Below, one piece after another: positions 1 to 8,173 of a DNA stretch of 40,475 nucleotides. The notes beneath the pieces were generated by a model. It searched no databases, was not told the origin of the DNA, and was given only the letters and a program-made list of their open reading frames with translations. Each line of letters opens with the position of its first letter. Position 1 is the first letter of the stretch. Where the stretch lies: positions 1 through 40,475 of the forward strand of contig CASDTR010000046.1 in the NCBI GenBank assembly GCA_949283785.1, read 5' to 3'. Origin of the DNA: an uncultured Oscillospiraceae bacterium. GTDB taxonomy: Bacteria > Bacillota > Clostridia > Oscillospirales > Acutalibacteraceae. The translations under genes and the position numbers were made by a program.

Positions 1-1346
1 ATTTTGCCGTCTGCTATGTCGTAAAATCTGTTGAGGAGATTGGTTATGGTGGTTTTTCCCGCTCCTGTAGCACCGACGAAGGCAACCTTTTGTCCGGGCT
101 TTGCGTAAAGGGTTATGTTGTGAAGAACTGGCTTCCCTTCTTCATATTCGAAATCCACGTCATAGAGCCGCACGTCGCCTGTAAGCTTTGTATATGTGAC
201 GGTTCCGTCGCTGTGGGGATGCTTCCAGGCCCAGATTTTCGTGCGCTCTGTGCATTCCGTAAGCTGACCGTTTTCTTCACGGGCATTTACAAGAGTGACA
301 TAGCCCTCATCCTGTTCAGGCTTTTCGTCCGCAAGCTCGAAAATACGATCGGCTCCTGCAAGACCCATTACAACAGCGTTGACCTGGTGGGAAACCTGTC
401 CGATATTTCCCGCAAACTGCTTTGTCATGTTGAGGAAGGGGACAACAATGCTGATGCTGATGGCAAGACCTGAAACGCTGACGTTGGGCACCTTGGTGAC
501 AAGGAGTATTCCGCCGACGATCGCCACGACAACATACAAAACGTTGCCTATATTGTTGAGTATAGGGCCGAGAATATTGGCATATTTGTTTGCCCTTTCG
601 GATTCCTCGAAAAGCTGATCGTTAAGCTTATCGAAATCTTTTCCGCTCTCCTCCTCGTGGCAGAAAACCTTTATGACCTTCTGACCGTTCATCATTTCCT
701 CTGCGAAGCCTTCAACTTTACCGAGGGCTGTCTGCTGGCGGAAGAAATACTTTGCGGAGTTGCCGCCGATTTTCTTAATAAGATAGAACATTACGGCAAC
801 GCCGAGAACTACAACAAGTGTGAGCCACAGGCAGTAGTAGACCATAATGAAGAAAACGGTGGTGACGGTTATGGCGGAAACGAGAAGCTGAGGAAAGCTC
901 TGTGAAATAAGCTGGCGGAGAGTGTCTATATCGTTTGTATAGTGGCTCATTATATCGCCGTGATTATTCGTGTCGAAATATTTGATGGGAAGACGCTGCA
1001 TACCGCCAAACATTTTCTCACGCATCTTTTTGAGGGTTCCCTGAGTGATAACGGCCATCAGCTGGTTAAAGGTGAATCCTGAGATAAGCGACAGAATGTA
1101 GAAGCTTGCAAGGATAAATACAAAGGTGAGGATTTTTGTTTTTACTCCGTTCCAGTCGCCTGTTTGCCAGCTGCTTTCAACTACCGAAATTATGTTCTGC
1201 ATGAAAACGGAGGGGATAGAGCTTACAATGGCGTTAAACACTATGCAGGCGACGGTTATCGGTAAAAGCACCGGGTAGAAACCGAATATCGTTTTAAGAA
1301 GCCGCCCGACGGTGCCTTTTTTGTTCTGCTTAAGCTTAGTCTTCAA
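1..1346 (-). CDS. ABC exporter subunit, membrane plus ATPase, 3' part cut by window edge
   Basis: Second half of a probable heterodimeric multidrug-type ABC exporter. The minus-strand frame reads through a six-helix type membrane domain into the start of an ATPase domain. Its Walker A (GATGAGKT) lies near bases 48-77, and the frame runs off the left edge before the signature and Walker B motifs. The intact canonical Walker A suggests this is the catalytically competent half. It overlaps the upstream exporter gene, so the two are translationally coupled. The start is uncertain: TTG at 1346 follows a good ribosome site (AGGTGATC, a match to the extended anti-SD complement), while GTG at 1355 is a close alternative. 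Substrate cannot be told from sequence. Confidence 0.92.
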   Translation of the reverse strand, partial: MKTKLKQNKKGTVGRLLKTIFGFYPVLLPITVACIVFNAIVSSIPSVFMQNIISVVESSWQTGDWNGVKTKILTFVFILASFYILSLISGFTFNQLMAVITQGTLKKMREKMFGGMQRLPIKYFDTNNHGDIMSHYTNDIDTLRQLISQSFPQLLVSAITVTTVFFIMVYYCLWLTLVVVLGVAVMFYLIKKIGGNSAKYFFRQQTALGKVEGFAEEMMNGQKVIKVFCHEEESGKDFDKLNDQLFEESERANKYANILGPILNNIGNVLYVVVAIVGGILLVTKVPNVSVSGLAISISIVVPFLNMTKQFAGNIGQVSHQVNAVVMGLAGADRIFELADEKPEQDEGYVTLVNAREENGQLTECTERTKIWAWKHPHSDGTVTYTKLTGDVRLYDVDFEYEEGKPVLHNITLYAKPGQKVAFVGATGAGKTTITNLLNRFYDIADGK

Positions 1347-3081
1347 GCTGATCACCTGCCTTGTTCTGAGAAGTATAAATTTCACGGTAAATTTCGTTTT
1401 TGGCCAGCAGTTCAGAATGTGTGCCGATGGCATTTATGGTGCCCTTGTCCATGACTATTATCCTGTCGGCGTCCTCAACAGAGGCCGTTCGCTGAGCAAT
1501 GATGATTTTTGTGGTTTCTGGAATGTACTCACGCATGGCTTTGCGTATACTTGCGTCGGTTCTGGTATCTACGGCGCTTGTCGAGTCGTCAAGGATCAGT
1601 ATTTTAGGCTTTTTAAGAAGCGCTCTCGCTATGCAAAGGCGCTGCTTCTGTCCGCCCGAGACATTGGCTCCGCCCTGCTCTATAAACGTATCGTAGCCGA
1701 GGGGGAACTGAGATATGAATTCATCGGCGCAGGCAAGCTTGCAGGCGCTTATCAGTTCCTCGTCGGTGGCTTCCTTATTTCCCCAGCGAAGGTTCTCTTT
1801 TATGGTACCGGAGAAAAGTATGTTCTTCTGAAGGACTACGGCAACCTGATTTCTGAGAGATTCGATATCGTAATCTTTAACATCAATGCCGCCTACCTTT
1901 ACAACGCCCTGTGTGGCGTCATAGAGCCTTGAGACGAGCTGAACAAGGGAGGATTTAGACGAACCCGTTCCGCCGATAATGCCTATGGTTTCGCCTGATT
2001 TAATATGCAGGTCAATGTCGGAAAGGGCCATTCGCTTTGCTGATTTTGAATATTTGAAGCTGACATTTTCAAAATCGATGGAACCGTCCGCGACCTCGCA
2101 GACTGGATTTTCGGGATTTGTAAGGGTGCTTTCCTCCGACAGGACTTCGACAATACGCTTACTTGATTCTCCCGCCATGGTTATCATAACGAAAATCATC
2201 GAAAGCATCATAAGGCTCATGAGCATCATGAAGCTGTAAGTGAGAAGGGCCGAAAACTGACCCACGTCCAGATCAATGCCTCGTGAGGTTATGATCGTGT
2301 AGGAACCGAAGGAAAGGACGAACACCATTACCGTATATATGCAAAACTGCATCAAGGGGTTGTTGAGGGCCAAAATCCTCTCAGCCTTTGTAAAGTCACG
2401 GCATACATCTTCCGCGGCAAAGTCAAATTTTTCCTGTTCGTAGTCCTCTCTGACGAAAGACTTCACAACGCGCATACCCTTTATGTTTTCCTGGATGGAG
2501 CTGTTAAGGTTATCGTATTTTTTGAACACCTTTTTGAACAGGGGCATGGCTTTGTAGATGATGACAGAAAGACCGACTCCGAGAATCGGAAGCACAATCA
2601 GGAATATCGTCGCCATTCTGCCGCCCATGATGAATGCCATTGTAAAGGCGAAAACAAGCATAAGCGGAGCACGGACCGCCGTTCTGATAACCATCATAAA
2701 GGCGTTCTGAACATTGGTTATATCCGTTGTCATGCGTGTTACAAGGGAAGACGTAAGGAATTTATCTATGTTTTCAAAAGAGTACTTCTGAATGGCATAG
2801 AACATATCATGGCGCAGGTTCTTTGCAAAACCGCAGGAAGCGGTGGAACAGGTTGAGCCCGCCCATGCGCCGAAGAAAAGGGAAAGCCCCGCCATAACAA
2901 CCAGCACCGCGCCGTATTTAATAATTACGGAAAGCTCGCAGCCGGCCTTTATCTGATTGACCAGATTGGCAATTATGAAGGGAATTATACACTCCATAAC
3001 AACTTCCATCACGACGAGCAGAGGCGTCATTATAGTCACTTTTTTGTATTCACGCAGACTCTGCATCAATTTGCGTATCAT
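1336..3081 (-). CDS. ABC exporter subunit with degenerate ATPase site
   Basis: A 581-residue half-transporter: membrane domain over roughly residues 1-300, ATPase domain over about 330-575. The Walker A is the variant GGTGSSKSS, followed by a Q-loop (VVLQKN) and a signature ANVSGGQKQR. Walker B is ILILDD followed by S, so the usual catalytic Glu is Asp. The switch-loop His is replaced by Gln (IIIAQR). These changes are known from the non-catalytic half of heterodimeric exporters such as TM287/288 and BmrCD. It is preceded by AAGGAAGG and lies 61 bp behind the MarR gene, so the three genes form one operon. Likely an inner-membrane drug or lipid exporter controlled by that MarR protein. Confidence 0.95.
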   Translation of the reverse strand: MIRKLMQSLREYKKVTIMTPLLVVMEVVMECIIPFIIANLVNQIKAGCELSVIIKYGAVLVVMAGLSLFFGAWAGSTCSTASCGFAKNLRHDMFYAIQKYSFENIDKFLTSSLVTRMTTDITNVQNAFMMVIRTAVRAPLMLVFAFTMAFIMGGRMATIFLIVLPILGVGLSVIIYKAMPLFKKVFKKYDNLNSSIQENIKGMRVVKSFVREDYEQEKFDFAAEDVCRDFTKAERILALNNPLMQFCIYTVMVFVLSFGSYTIITSRGIDLDVGQFSALLTYSFMMLMSLMMLSMIFVMITMAGESSKRIVEVLSEESTLTNPENPVCEVADGSIDFENVSFKYSKSAKRMALSDIDLHIKSGETIGIIGGTGSSKSSLVQLVSRLYDATQGVVKVGGIDVKDYDIESLRNQVAVVLQKNILFSGTIKENLRWGNKEATDEELISACKLACADEFISQFPLGYDTFIEQGGANVSGGQKQRLCIARALLKKPKILILDDSTSAVDTRTDASIRKAMREYIPETTKIIIAQRTASVEDADRIIVMDKGTINAIGTHSELLAKNEIYREIYTSQNKAGDQLED

Positions 3082-3142
3082 AATTTATCCTTCCTTTCGA
3101 GACTGAAATTTATAAAACCATGAAAGAGCAGTCGCGTACTTA

Positions 3143-3598
3143 TCAGCTGCTGCATGTGCTTTCGGTCTCAAATTGCTTTTCAATGCTTTTCCAGTGAAGC
3201 AATATCGTTGAAAGCAGTTCAAAAAGCTCTTCCTTTTGCTCCTTTGTAAGGCAGGACATGAGCTCTTCAACGTGTTTATCGTGTTCTGCTCTGGCTTTTT
3301 CCGCTTCGCGCAGACCTTTCTCCGTCAGGCGCAGAACAAGCTGTCTGCCGTCGAATTCGCTTTTAGCCTTTTCAATCAATCCTTCATTTTCCATTTTTAT
3401 GATTATCTCGCTCAGAGAACCGGACTGAACCTCCAGGATATCCTGAAGCTCCTTTTGGAGCAGCTCGTGATGTTTTTCCAAAACGACCAGGATGCGTTTT
3501 CGGCCTATTTTCCCGCCCATTCGAAAGTACAAAAAATGGCCGCACGTTCTAAGCTGCCTTATTACATCGTTTGACAGATTGCTGCGGGATTCTTCCAT
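3143..3598 (-). CDS. MarR-family transcriptional regulator
   Basis: A protein of about 151 residues with the MarR winged-helix layout. It has a helix-turn-helix region with LQDILEVQSGSLSEIIIKMENEGLI, a wing with R in FDGRQLVLRLTEKG, and C-terminal dimerisation helices ending in a Cys-containing tail. The frame is open to 3640, but ATG at 3598 is preferred because it follows AGGTGA at proper spacing and the upstream residues do not look like the family. First gene of the operon with the ABC exporter. A perfect palindrome overlapping the promoter suggests autorepression relieved by a ligand, probably a toxic compound exported by the transporter (inference). Confidence 0.9.
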   Translation of the reverse strand: MEESRSNLSNDVIRQLRTCGHFLYFRMGGKIGRKRILVVLEKHHELLQKELQDILEVQSGSLSEIIIKMENEGLIEKAKSEFDGRQLVLRLTEKGLREAEKARAEHDKHVEELMSCLTKEQKEELFELLSTILLHWKSIEKQFETESTCSS

Positions 3599-3630
3599 AT
3601 CTTTTTCACCTGCCTTTGGATTACGATAAA

Positions 3631-3659
3631 TATATATCACTTAACATTATAAAAGTCAA
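3631..3659 (-). promoter_or_regulatory. Sigma-A type promoter of the MarR-ABC operon
   Basis: On the minus strand a TTGACT -35 (3659-3654) is followed after 17 bp by TATATA (3636-3631). The -35 lies inside the left half of the palindrome at 3656-3669, the usual layout for a repressor-controlled promoter. Confidence 0.6.
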
Positions 3660-3669
3660 GGTACCTTGA
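3656..3669. promoter_or_regulatory. Probable MarR operator palindrome
   Basis: Perfect 14-bp palindrome TCAAGGTACCTTGA. After one unpaired position on each side the symmetry continues as AAAA and TTTT. It covers the -35 of the MarR-ABC promoter. Binding by the adjacent MarR protein is inferred from position. Confidence 0.6.
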
Positions 3670-3812
3670 TTTTTAAATTTACACTTTGACTGTAGAAAAA
3701 GTTGATGATTTGTCTGAATAAACAGTGCAGGTTTAACTGATTATAAAGTGGCAAGGCTTTGTATGGCAAAACGTCGGACTATCCTCCGATGATATAAAAG
3801 CATGGCAAGTGA

Positions 3813-3841
3813 TTGAAAGATTCTTTTTCGGGTGCTATACT
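3813..3841 (+). promoter_or_regulatory. Promoter of the DUF1801 gene
   Basis: TTGAAA (3813-3818), 17-bp spacer, TATACT (3836-3841). Transcription would begin near 3848, which rules out the GTG at 3832 as a start and points to the ATG at 3868. The remainder of the 3670-3812 gap holds nothing else I can support. Confidence 0.65.
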
Positions 3842-3867
3842 TCAAAAGAGGAAGAGAGGCGTTAGAT

Positions 3868-4272
3868 ATGTGGGAATGTCCTGAATGCGGACGGAAATTC
3901 AAAAACAAAAATCAGAAGCACAGATGCGGTTCGGCTCCGGAAACGATAGAAGAGTATATTCTCGAACAGCGGGAGGAAATACGCCCCTATCTGATTGAGC
4001 TTAACGAGACCATTAAAAATTCCCTGACCGATGTCAGGGAAAAAATCTCATGGCGTATGCCGACATATTATAAAAACGGGATCATTATCCAGTTTGCCGC
4101 CTTTAAAAAACATGCGGGTATCTATCCCGGACCCGAGGCAATCGAAGTTTTTGCGGACAGGTTAAAGGATTTCAAGACGAGCAGAGGAACCATACAGATC
4201 CCGTACAGTATGGCGCTGCCTGTCGATTTGATAAGTGAAATTTCAAAATGGTGCCTTGAAAACCGAAATTGA
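3868..4272 (+). CDS. DUF1801 (YdhG-like) protein with N-terminal zinc-binding motif
   Basis: A small protein of 134 residues. The body (ISWRMPTYYKNG, FAAFKKHAGIYPG, GTIQIPYSMALP) matches the DUF1801/YdhG fold, a family of small soluble proteins with one member described as an iron chaperone; the true function here is unknown. Residues 4-20 carry CPEC followed by H-x-C, which looks like a short zinc ribbon added in front of the domain. The ATG at 3868 is chosen because the promoter -10 lies downstream of the earlier GTG. Single-gene transcript, ended by the hairpin at 4318-4350. Confidence 0.8.
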   Translation: MWECPECGRKFKNKNQKHRCGSAPETIEEYILEQREEIRPYLIELNETIKNSLTDVREKISWRMPTYYKNGIIIQFAAFKKHAGIYPGPEAIEVFADRLKDFKTSRGTIQIPYSMALPVDLISEISKWCLENRN

Positions 4273-4317
4273 ATTATTTCAATGAGGAAAAGTTTTGATA
4301 AATGAATAAGTAAAAGT

Positions 4318-4350
4318 AAAAAACCTATCACCGATCGGTGATAGGTTTTT
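4318..4350. terminator. Bidirectional terminator between DUF1801 gene and tRNA-Ala
   Basis: A 9-bp perfect stem CCTATCACC / GGTGATAGG with a GATC loop, flanked by A6 on the left and T5 on the right. It can end transcripts from both sides. For the minus strand it starts directly after the tRNA CCA, so its flanking bases touch the tRNA 3' end. Confidence 0.85.
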
Positions 4351-4425
4351 GGTGGAGCATAGCGGGATCGAACCGCTGACCTCTACACTGCCAGTGTAGC
4401 GCTCTCCCAGCTGAGCTAATGCCCC
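4350..4425 (-). tRNA. tRNA-Ala, anticodon GGC
   Basis: A 76-nt cloverleaf on the minus strand. Acceptor GGGGCAT pairs with ATGCTCC and includes the G3-U70 wobble, the alanine identity element. The anticodon loop is CTGGCAG, giving anticodon GGC. The T-loop GGTTCGATCCC is intact, and CCA is encoded. It has its own promoter and terminator, so it is a single-gene unit. Confidence 0.97.
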
Positions 4426-4439
4426 GTGCAACGCTGATA

Positions 4440-4468
4440 ATAATATCACAGTTTCAAAAGAAAATCAA
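4440..4468 (-). promoter_or_regulatory. Promoter of tRNA-Ala
   Basis: On the minus strand TTGATT (4468-4463), 17-bp spacer, TATTAT (4445-4440). The start would fall a few bases upstream of the mature tRNA 5' end. Confidence 0.65.
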
Positions 4469-4515
4469 TAGTAAATTTTAAAAAGATGAAAAAATTTAAA
4501 GAAAATCATTTCCCC

Positions 4516-4551
4516 TTATCGACAAATTTGTTGTCCTCCCTTATTTATAAT
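4516..4551 (+). promoter_or_regulatory. Spo0A-type promoter of spoIIGA-sigE
   Basis: A perfect -10 TATAAT (4546-4551) has no recognisable -35 at 17 bp. Instead TTATCGACAAA sits at 4516-4526; its reverse strand TGTCGAT differs by one base from the 0A box TGTCGAA. Relative to a start near 4558 this is about -42 to -32, the place where phosphorylated Spo0A acts at the Bacillus subtilis spoIIG promoter. Assignment is by position and motif only. Confidence 0.55.
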
Positions 4552-4572
4552 GTTTGTCAAGGGAGTGATATT

Positions 4573-5457
4573 GTGAAACAGGTTGTCTATGTAGATGTAC
4601 TGCTTACAACAAATCTGTTTATCAATTATTTTCTTCTTTTGTCCTGCGCAAAGCTCTTGAAAAAAACGGCAAAGAGATTGCGGCTTTTTTTCGGAGCGGC
4701 TTTCGGGGCGGCAGTATCGCTGTCGATTTTCCTGCCTGAAATGAGCTTTTTCTCAGGCTTGATTTTTAAAGCGGTGACTGCGCTGACGATTGTATACATA
4801 ACTTTCGGAGCAGGAGGCTTCAAGAATTTTATGAAGCTTTTTCTTGCTTTTATTGCAGCTAATTTTATTTTTGCAGGAAGCATGATGGCTCTGTGGTTTA
4901 TGTTTAAGCCGGGAGGTATGGTGGTCAATAACAGTATTGTTTACTTCGATATAAGCGTTCCTGTTTTAATTATCTCTACCGTTGTATGCTACGGATTTGT
5001 CGGGGCGGTTTCAAAAATAGTGGCAAGAAGGTCGGCTTCATATGTCGAATATACTGTAACGATTGCCTTTGATTCTCTGTCGGTGACTGGCAGCGGCTAT
5101 CTAGACACAGGCAATGCACTTACCGATTGCTTTTCGGGTTTTCCCGTAATTGTCGCAAAAAGGAAATTTATAGAAAAGCTTTTTTTTCCCGAGGAACTCG
5201 ATTGTTTTAAAGGACAAAGCACCTTCACTCCGAGCGAAGGAAGGCTTAAAAGCAGGATAAGAATCATCCCCTTCGGAACCATAAAAGATCAGGGGATAAT
5301 TAAAGCATTCAGGCCGGATTACATAGTAATAGAAAAAGATAAAGTGCTGATATGCAAAACTCGGGAAGTATATGTCGCTGTAAGTGACAGGAATTTTTCT
5401 TCGTTTCAAAATGACGTTTTGCTTAATCAGAAAATATTCGATACCAAAGAAATGTAA
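4573..5457 (+). CDS. spoIIGA: Pro-sigma-E processing peptidase SpoIIGA
   Basis: Membrane aspartic protease that removes the pro-sequence of sigma-E in the mother cell after asymmetric division. From the chosen GTG the protein has 294 residues. The N-terminal half holds about five membrane helices; the C-terminal half is a cytoplasmic protease domain with the active-site motif LDTGN at residues 177-181 (Asp178). The longer open frame from 4486 is rejected because the promoter -10 lies at 4546-4551 and GTG 4573 has a well-placed GGGAG site. It sits 24 bp in front of sigE, the classic spoIIG order, so substrate and protease are co-expressed. Confidence 0.95.
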   Translation: MKQVVYVDVLLTTNLFINYFLLLSCAKLLKKTAKRLRLFFGAAFGAAVSLSIFLPEMSFFSGLIFKAVTALTIVYITFGAGGFKNFMKLFLAFIAANFIFAGSMMALWFMFKPGGMVVNNSIVYFDISVPVLIISTVVCYGFVGAVSKIVARRSASYVEYTVTIAFDSLSVTGSGYLDTGNALTDCFSGFPVIVAKRKFIEKLFFPEELDCFKGQSTFTPSEGRLKSRIRIIPFGTIKDQGIIKAFRPDYIVIEKDKVLICKTREVYVAVSDRNFSSFQNDVLLNQKIFDTKEM

Positions 5458-5481
5458 ATAGCGAAAAGGGGAATTATTGTT

Positions 5482-6201
5482 ATGAAATGCGATTTAATTC
5501 TAGGAAAAATCTCACAGCTTTTGACTTGTGTAAAAACCAAACTGTTTTATGAGGATATATTTTACATAAACGGTCCTGAGAATCTTCCGCCGCCTCTTTC
5601 CAAACATGAGGAGGCGGAAATAATGAAAAGAATAGAAAACGGCGATGAGAGTGCCAGGGAACCTTTGATCGTACATAATTTGAGACTGGTTGTATACATA
5701 GCGAAAAAATTTGAAAATTCGGGAGTAGGAGTTGAAGACCTTGTTTCAATAGGCACGATTGGACTGATAAAGGCAGTCAATACATTTTGTCCGTCGAGGA
5801 ACATTAAGCTTGCGACTTATGCTTCAAGATGTGTTGAAAATGAAATACTGATGTATTTGCGTAAGATTAACGGAATGAAGAGTGAAGTTTCCATTGACGA
5901 GCCGCTGAATACTGATTGGGACGGCAATGAGCTTTTGCTTTCCGATGTTTTGGGAAGTGACCCGGATATAGTAAACCGCGATATAGAGCTGGAAGACGAA
6001 AAGAATCTTCTTAACGCAACTCTGGAGAAGCTGAGCGGAAGGGAAAAAATCATAATGAAGATGAGATTCGGAATAGGAGGAGAAAAGGAACATACGCAAA
6101 AGGAAGTGGCGGATATACTCGGTATATCGCAAAGCTATATTTCCCGTCTTGAAAAAAAGATAATTCAAAGATTAAAAAAAGAGTTGGAAAAAGTGTGCTG
6201 A
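5482..6201 (+). CDS. sigE: RNA polymerase sigma-E precursor, mother-cell sporulation
   Basis: A 239-residue sigma-70 family factor. It has a hydrophobic pro-sequence over about the first 28 residues followed by EDIFYING and LPPPLSK, the region where SpoIIGA cuts. Region 2 ([51 protein letters not shown]) and region 4 ([21 protein letters not shown]) are complete and close to Bacillus SigE as I know it. Directs the first mother-cell transcription programme. Often sigG follows in related genomes; here it does not. Confidence 0.97.
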   Translation: MKCDLILGKISQLLTCVKTKLFYEDIFYINGPENLPPPLSKHEEAEIMKRIENGDESAREPLIVHNLRLVVYIAKKFENSGVGVEDLVSIGTIGLIKAVNTFCPSRNIKLATYASRCVENEILMYLRKINGMKSEVSIDEPLNTDWDGNELLLSDVLGSDPDIVNRDIELEDEKNLLNATLEKLSGREKIIMKMRFGIGGEKEHTQKEVADILGISQSYISRLEKKIIQRLKKELEKVC

Positions 6202-6217
6202 TTTCGGCAATACTATT

Positions 6218-6242
6218 GTTACAATTTGCAATAAATTGTAAC
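6218..6242. repeat. Inverted repeat between sigE and the HhH gene
   Basis: GTTACAATTT, 5-nt spacer, AAATTGTAAC: a perfect 10-bp inverted repeat starting 17 bp after the sigE stop. There is no T-run after it, so it is a weak terminator at best. It ends 4 bp before the next promoter -35 and could instead be an operator. Confidence 0.5.
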
Positions 6243-6246
6243 CAAT

Positions 6247-6276
6247 TTGTTATTGCAAGCTCTGCCTTCATATGAT
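6247..6276 (+). promoter_or_regulatory. Possible promoter of the HhH-MBOAT operon
   Basis: TTGTTA (6247-6252), 18-bp spacer, TATGAT (6271-6276). A start near 6283 would exclude the ATG at 6272 as the translation start of the next gene. Confidence 0.45.
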
Positions 6277-6316
6277 AAAATTTTTATCAATAAAGAACAT
6301 GAATGGATGTGTTTGC

Positions 6317-6727
6317 ATGGAAGAAGAGGGCAGGGCAAAATACTTTATTTTATCCGCTTCATTTCTTCTCATTGCAGCTCTGATTTTGTATAGAACATTT
6401 TCTGTGCCGCTGCTTTTGCCGATAGAGGTTACGCAAGAATCTACATCGGCTTTTATAAGCGCGCCTGCAGACAGCGGGTTTACGACCGATGCAGTTTCTT
6501 CAGAATTTAGTACCGATGGTGATACCGCCGGTAATTATTTAATAAATATTAATACCTGTAGTTACGAGGAGCTTCTTTCCCTCAACGGTATAGGTCCTGT
6601 TAAAGCTCAGGCAATAATCGAATACCGCGAATCAAACGGCGGTTTTTCGTCTATTGAAGAAATTACAAATGTAAGCGGAATCGGAGAAAAGACTTTTGAA
6701 TCCATTCGTAGTTTTATAACTGTGTAA
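6317..6727 (+). CDS. ComEA-like helix-hairpin-helix membrane-anchored protein
   Basis: About 136 residues: a short charged N-terminus, one membrane helix at about residues 8-28, a Ser/Thr-rich linker, then a ComEA-type helix-hairpin-helix domain ([47 protein letters not shown]). This places a DNA-binding domain outside the membrane, as in the competence receptor ComEA, but no ComEC is nearby and the SLBB domain seen in some homologues is absent. ATG at 6317 is preferred over 6299 and 6272 on promoter position and topology; 6299 is possible. It sits 14 bp ahead of the acyltransferase gene. Confidence 0.8.
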   Translation: MEEEGRAKYFILSASFLLIAALILYRTFSVPLLLPIEVTQESTSAFISAPADSGFTTDAVSSEFSTDGDTAGNYLININTCSYEELLSLNGIGPVKAQAIIEYRESNGGFSSIEEITNVSGIGEKTFESIRSFITV

Positions 6728-6741
6728 GGGAGAGAGTACAG

Positions 6742-8157
6742 GTGGTCTTTTCAAGTCTTAATTTCATTTACATTTTTTTGCCTATCTGTTTAGGTTTGTA
6801 TTTCCTTATGCGCGGCATGAAAGCGAAAAACATCGTTTTGCTTATTATGTCGCTGCTTTTTTATGCATGGGGAGAACCGGTGTGGGTCATACTTCTGATT
6901 TTCAGTGCAGTGGTTGATTATACGAACGGATTGATCATAGAAAAGCACAGAGACAGCTGGCAAGCAAAAGCGGCGCTGGTTGCATCGCTCATAATTAACC
7001 TTTCGATGCTGGGCGTGTTTAAGTATTCGGGCTTCTTTGCTGAAAACATCAACGCCGTTTTAGGTATCGGCATTCCGGTACCGAGCTTCAATCTTCCAAT
7101 AGGAATTTCCTTCTACACCTTCCAGACCATTTCTTACACAGTGGATGTATATATGGACAAGGTCAAAGTTCAGCATTCATTTGCAAACTTTCTGCTGTTC
7201 GTCTCTCTGTTCCCGCAGCTGATTGCAGGTCCGATTTTGAGATACTCGGATATCGACGAGCAGATAGATAACCGAAGGACCACCTTGCAGGGCTTCTCGG
7301 CGGGAATAACGCGATTTGCGGCAGGTCTCGGCAAGAAGGTACTTCTGGCTAATCTTGCAGGAGAAATTACCTCAAACCTTTTGGGCAGCGACTTGGCAGG
7401 ACTTTCGGTAGTGGGAGCTTGGACGGGAATATTCTTCTACGCCATGCAGATATATTTCGATTTTTCGGGATATTCGGATATGGCGATAGGTCTCGGAAAG
7501 ATGTTTGGTTTTACCTATGTTGAAAACTTTAACTTCCCTTACATCTCAAAATCCATTACGGAATTTTGGAGAAGATGGCATATAACCCTAAGCTCATTCT
7601 TCAGAGATTATCTTTATATCCCTCTCGGAGGCAACAGAAGTCACTTTGCGAGGAACATGTTTATAGTTTGGCTTCTGACGGGCTTTTGGCATGGTGCAAG
7701 CTGGAACTTTATTCTTTGGGGACTTTACTATTTTGTATTTTTAATGTTTGAGAAACTCTTTTTCCACAAGGTTCTGGATAAGCTTCCCTCCGTTTTCGGC
7801 CATATCTATTCTCTTTTTATAATCTTGGTCGGCTGGGTGTTCTTCTACTTCGATAACATGTCGAGACTTGGACATATGTTAAAGCTTATGTTCGGATTGA
7901 GCGGACAACCCTTTGTCATGTCTACGGATACGCTTTTGCTCAAAAATAATATACTGTTAATTATAGTGCTTATAGTGGCATGTATTCCCGTTTCCGTGCT
8001 TGTTAAGAAACTTTTGGCTCATGCGGCACGTCAGGGAAAGGCGGCAAATGCAGCTGTTGGTGTTGTAACCATAGTTTACAATACTGCGATGCTGTTCATC
8101 TGTACGGCAGCGCTGGTCGGCAGCAGCTATAACCCGTTCCTTTATTTCAGATTCTAA
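6742..8157 (+). CDS. MBOAT O-acyltransferase, AlgI-like
   Basis: A 471-residue multi-helix membrane protein of the AlgI/DltB type. It moves acyl groups, usually acetyl, across the membrane to decorate an extracellular polymer. Family motifs are present: YFDFSGYSDMAIG, FWRRWHITLSSFFRDYLYIPLGG with His280, and GFWHGASWNF with the conserved candidate catalytic His317. The start is GTG at 6742 behind GGGAGAGAG. Directly followed by a DHHW-family gene, the normal partner, so the pair likely O-acylates a cell-surface or exported polysaccharide; the polymer cannot be named from this window. Confidence 0.94.
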   Translation: MVFSSLNFIYIFLPICLGLYFLMRGMKAKNIVLLIMSLLFYAWGEPVWVILLIFSAVVDYTNGLIIEKHRDSWQAKAALVASLIINLSMLGVFKYSGFFAENINAVLGIGIPVPSFNLPIGISFYTFQTISYTVDVYMDKVKVQHSFANFLLFVSLFPQLIAGPILRYSDIDEQIDNRRTTLQGFSAGITRFAAGLGKKVLLANLAGEITSNLLGSDLAGLSVVGAWTGIFFYAMQIYFDFSGYSDMAIGLGKMFGFTYVENFNFPYISKSITEFWRRWHITLSSFFRDYLYIPLGGNRSHFARNMFIVWLLTGFWHGASWNFILWGLYYFVFLMFEKLFFHKVLDKLPSVFGHIYSLFIILVGWVFFYFDNMSRLGHMLKLMFGLSGQPFVMSTDTLLLKNNILLIIVLIVACIPVSVLVKKLLAHAARQGKAANAAVGVVTIVYNTAMLFICTAALVGSSYNPFLYFRF

Positions 8158-8173
8158 GAGGGAGGATACGATC

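Noticed and set aside
1312-1932. Plus-strand frame of 206 codons opposite the ABC exporter genes
   Set aside because: It lies antisense to a clear ABC ATPase domain and shows no family motif; a shadow of the real gene.
3085-3270. 61-codon minus frame between the MarR and ABC genes
   Set aside because: It overlaps the MarR gene in another frame, with no motif and no good ribosome site.
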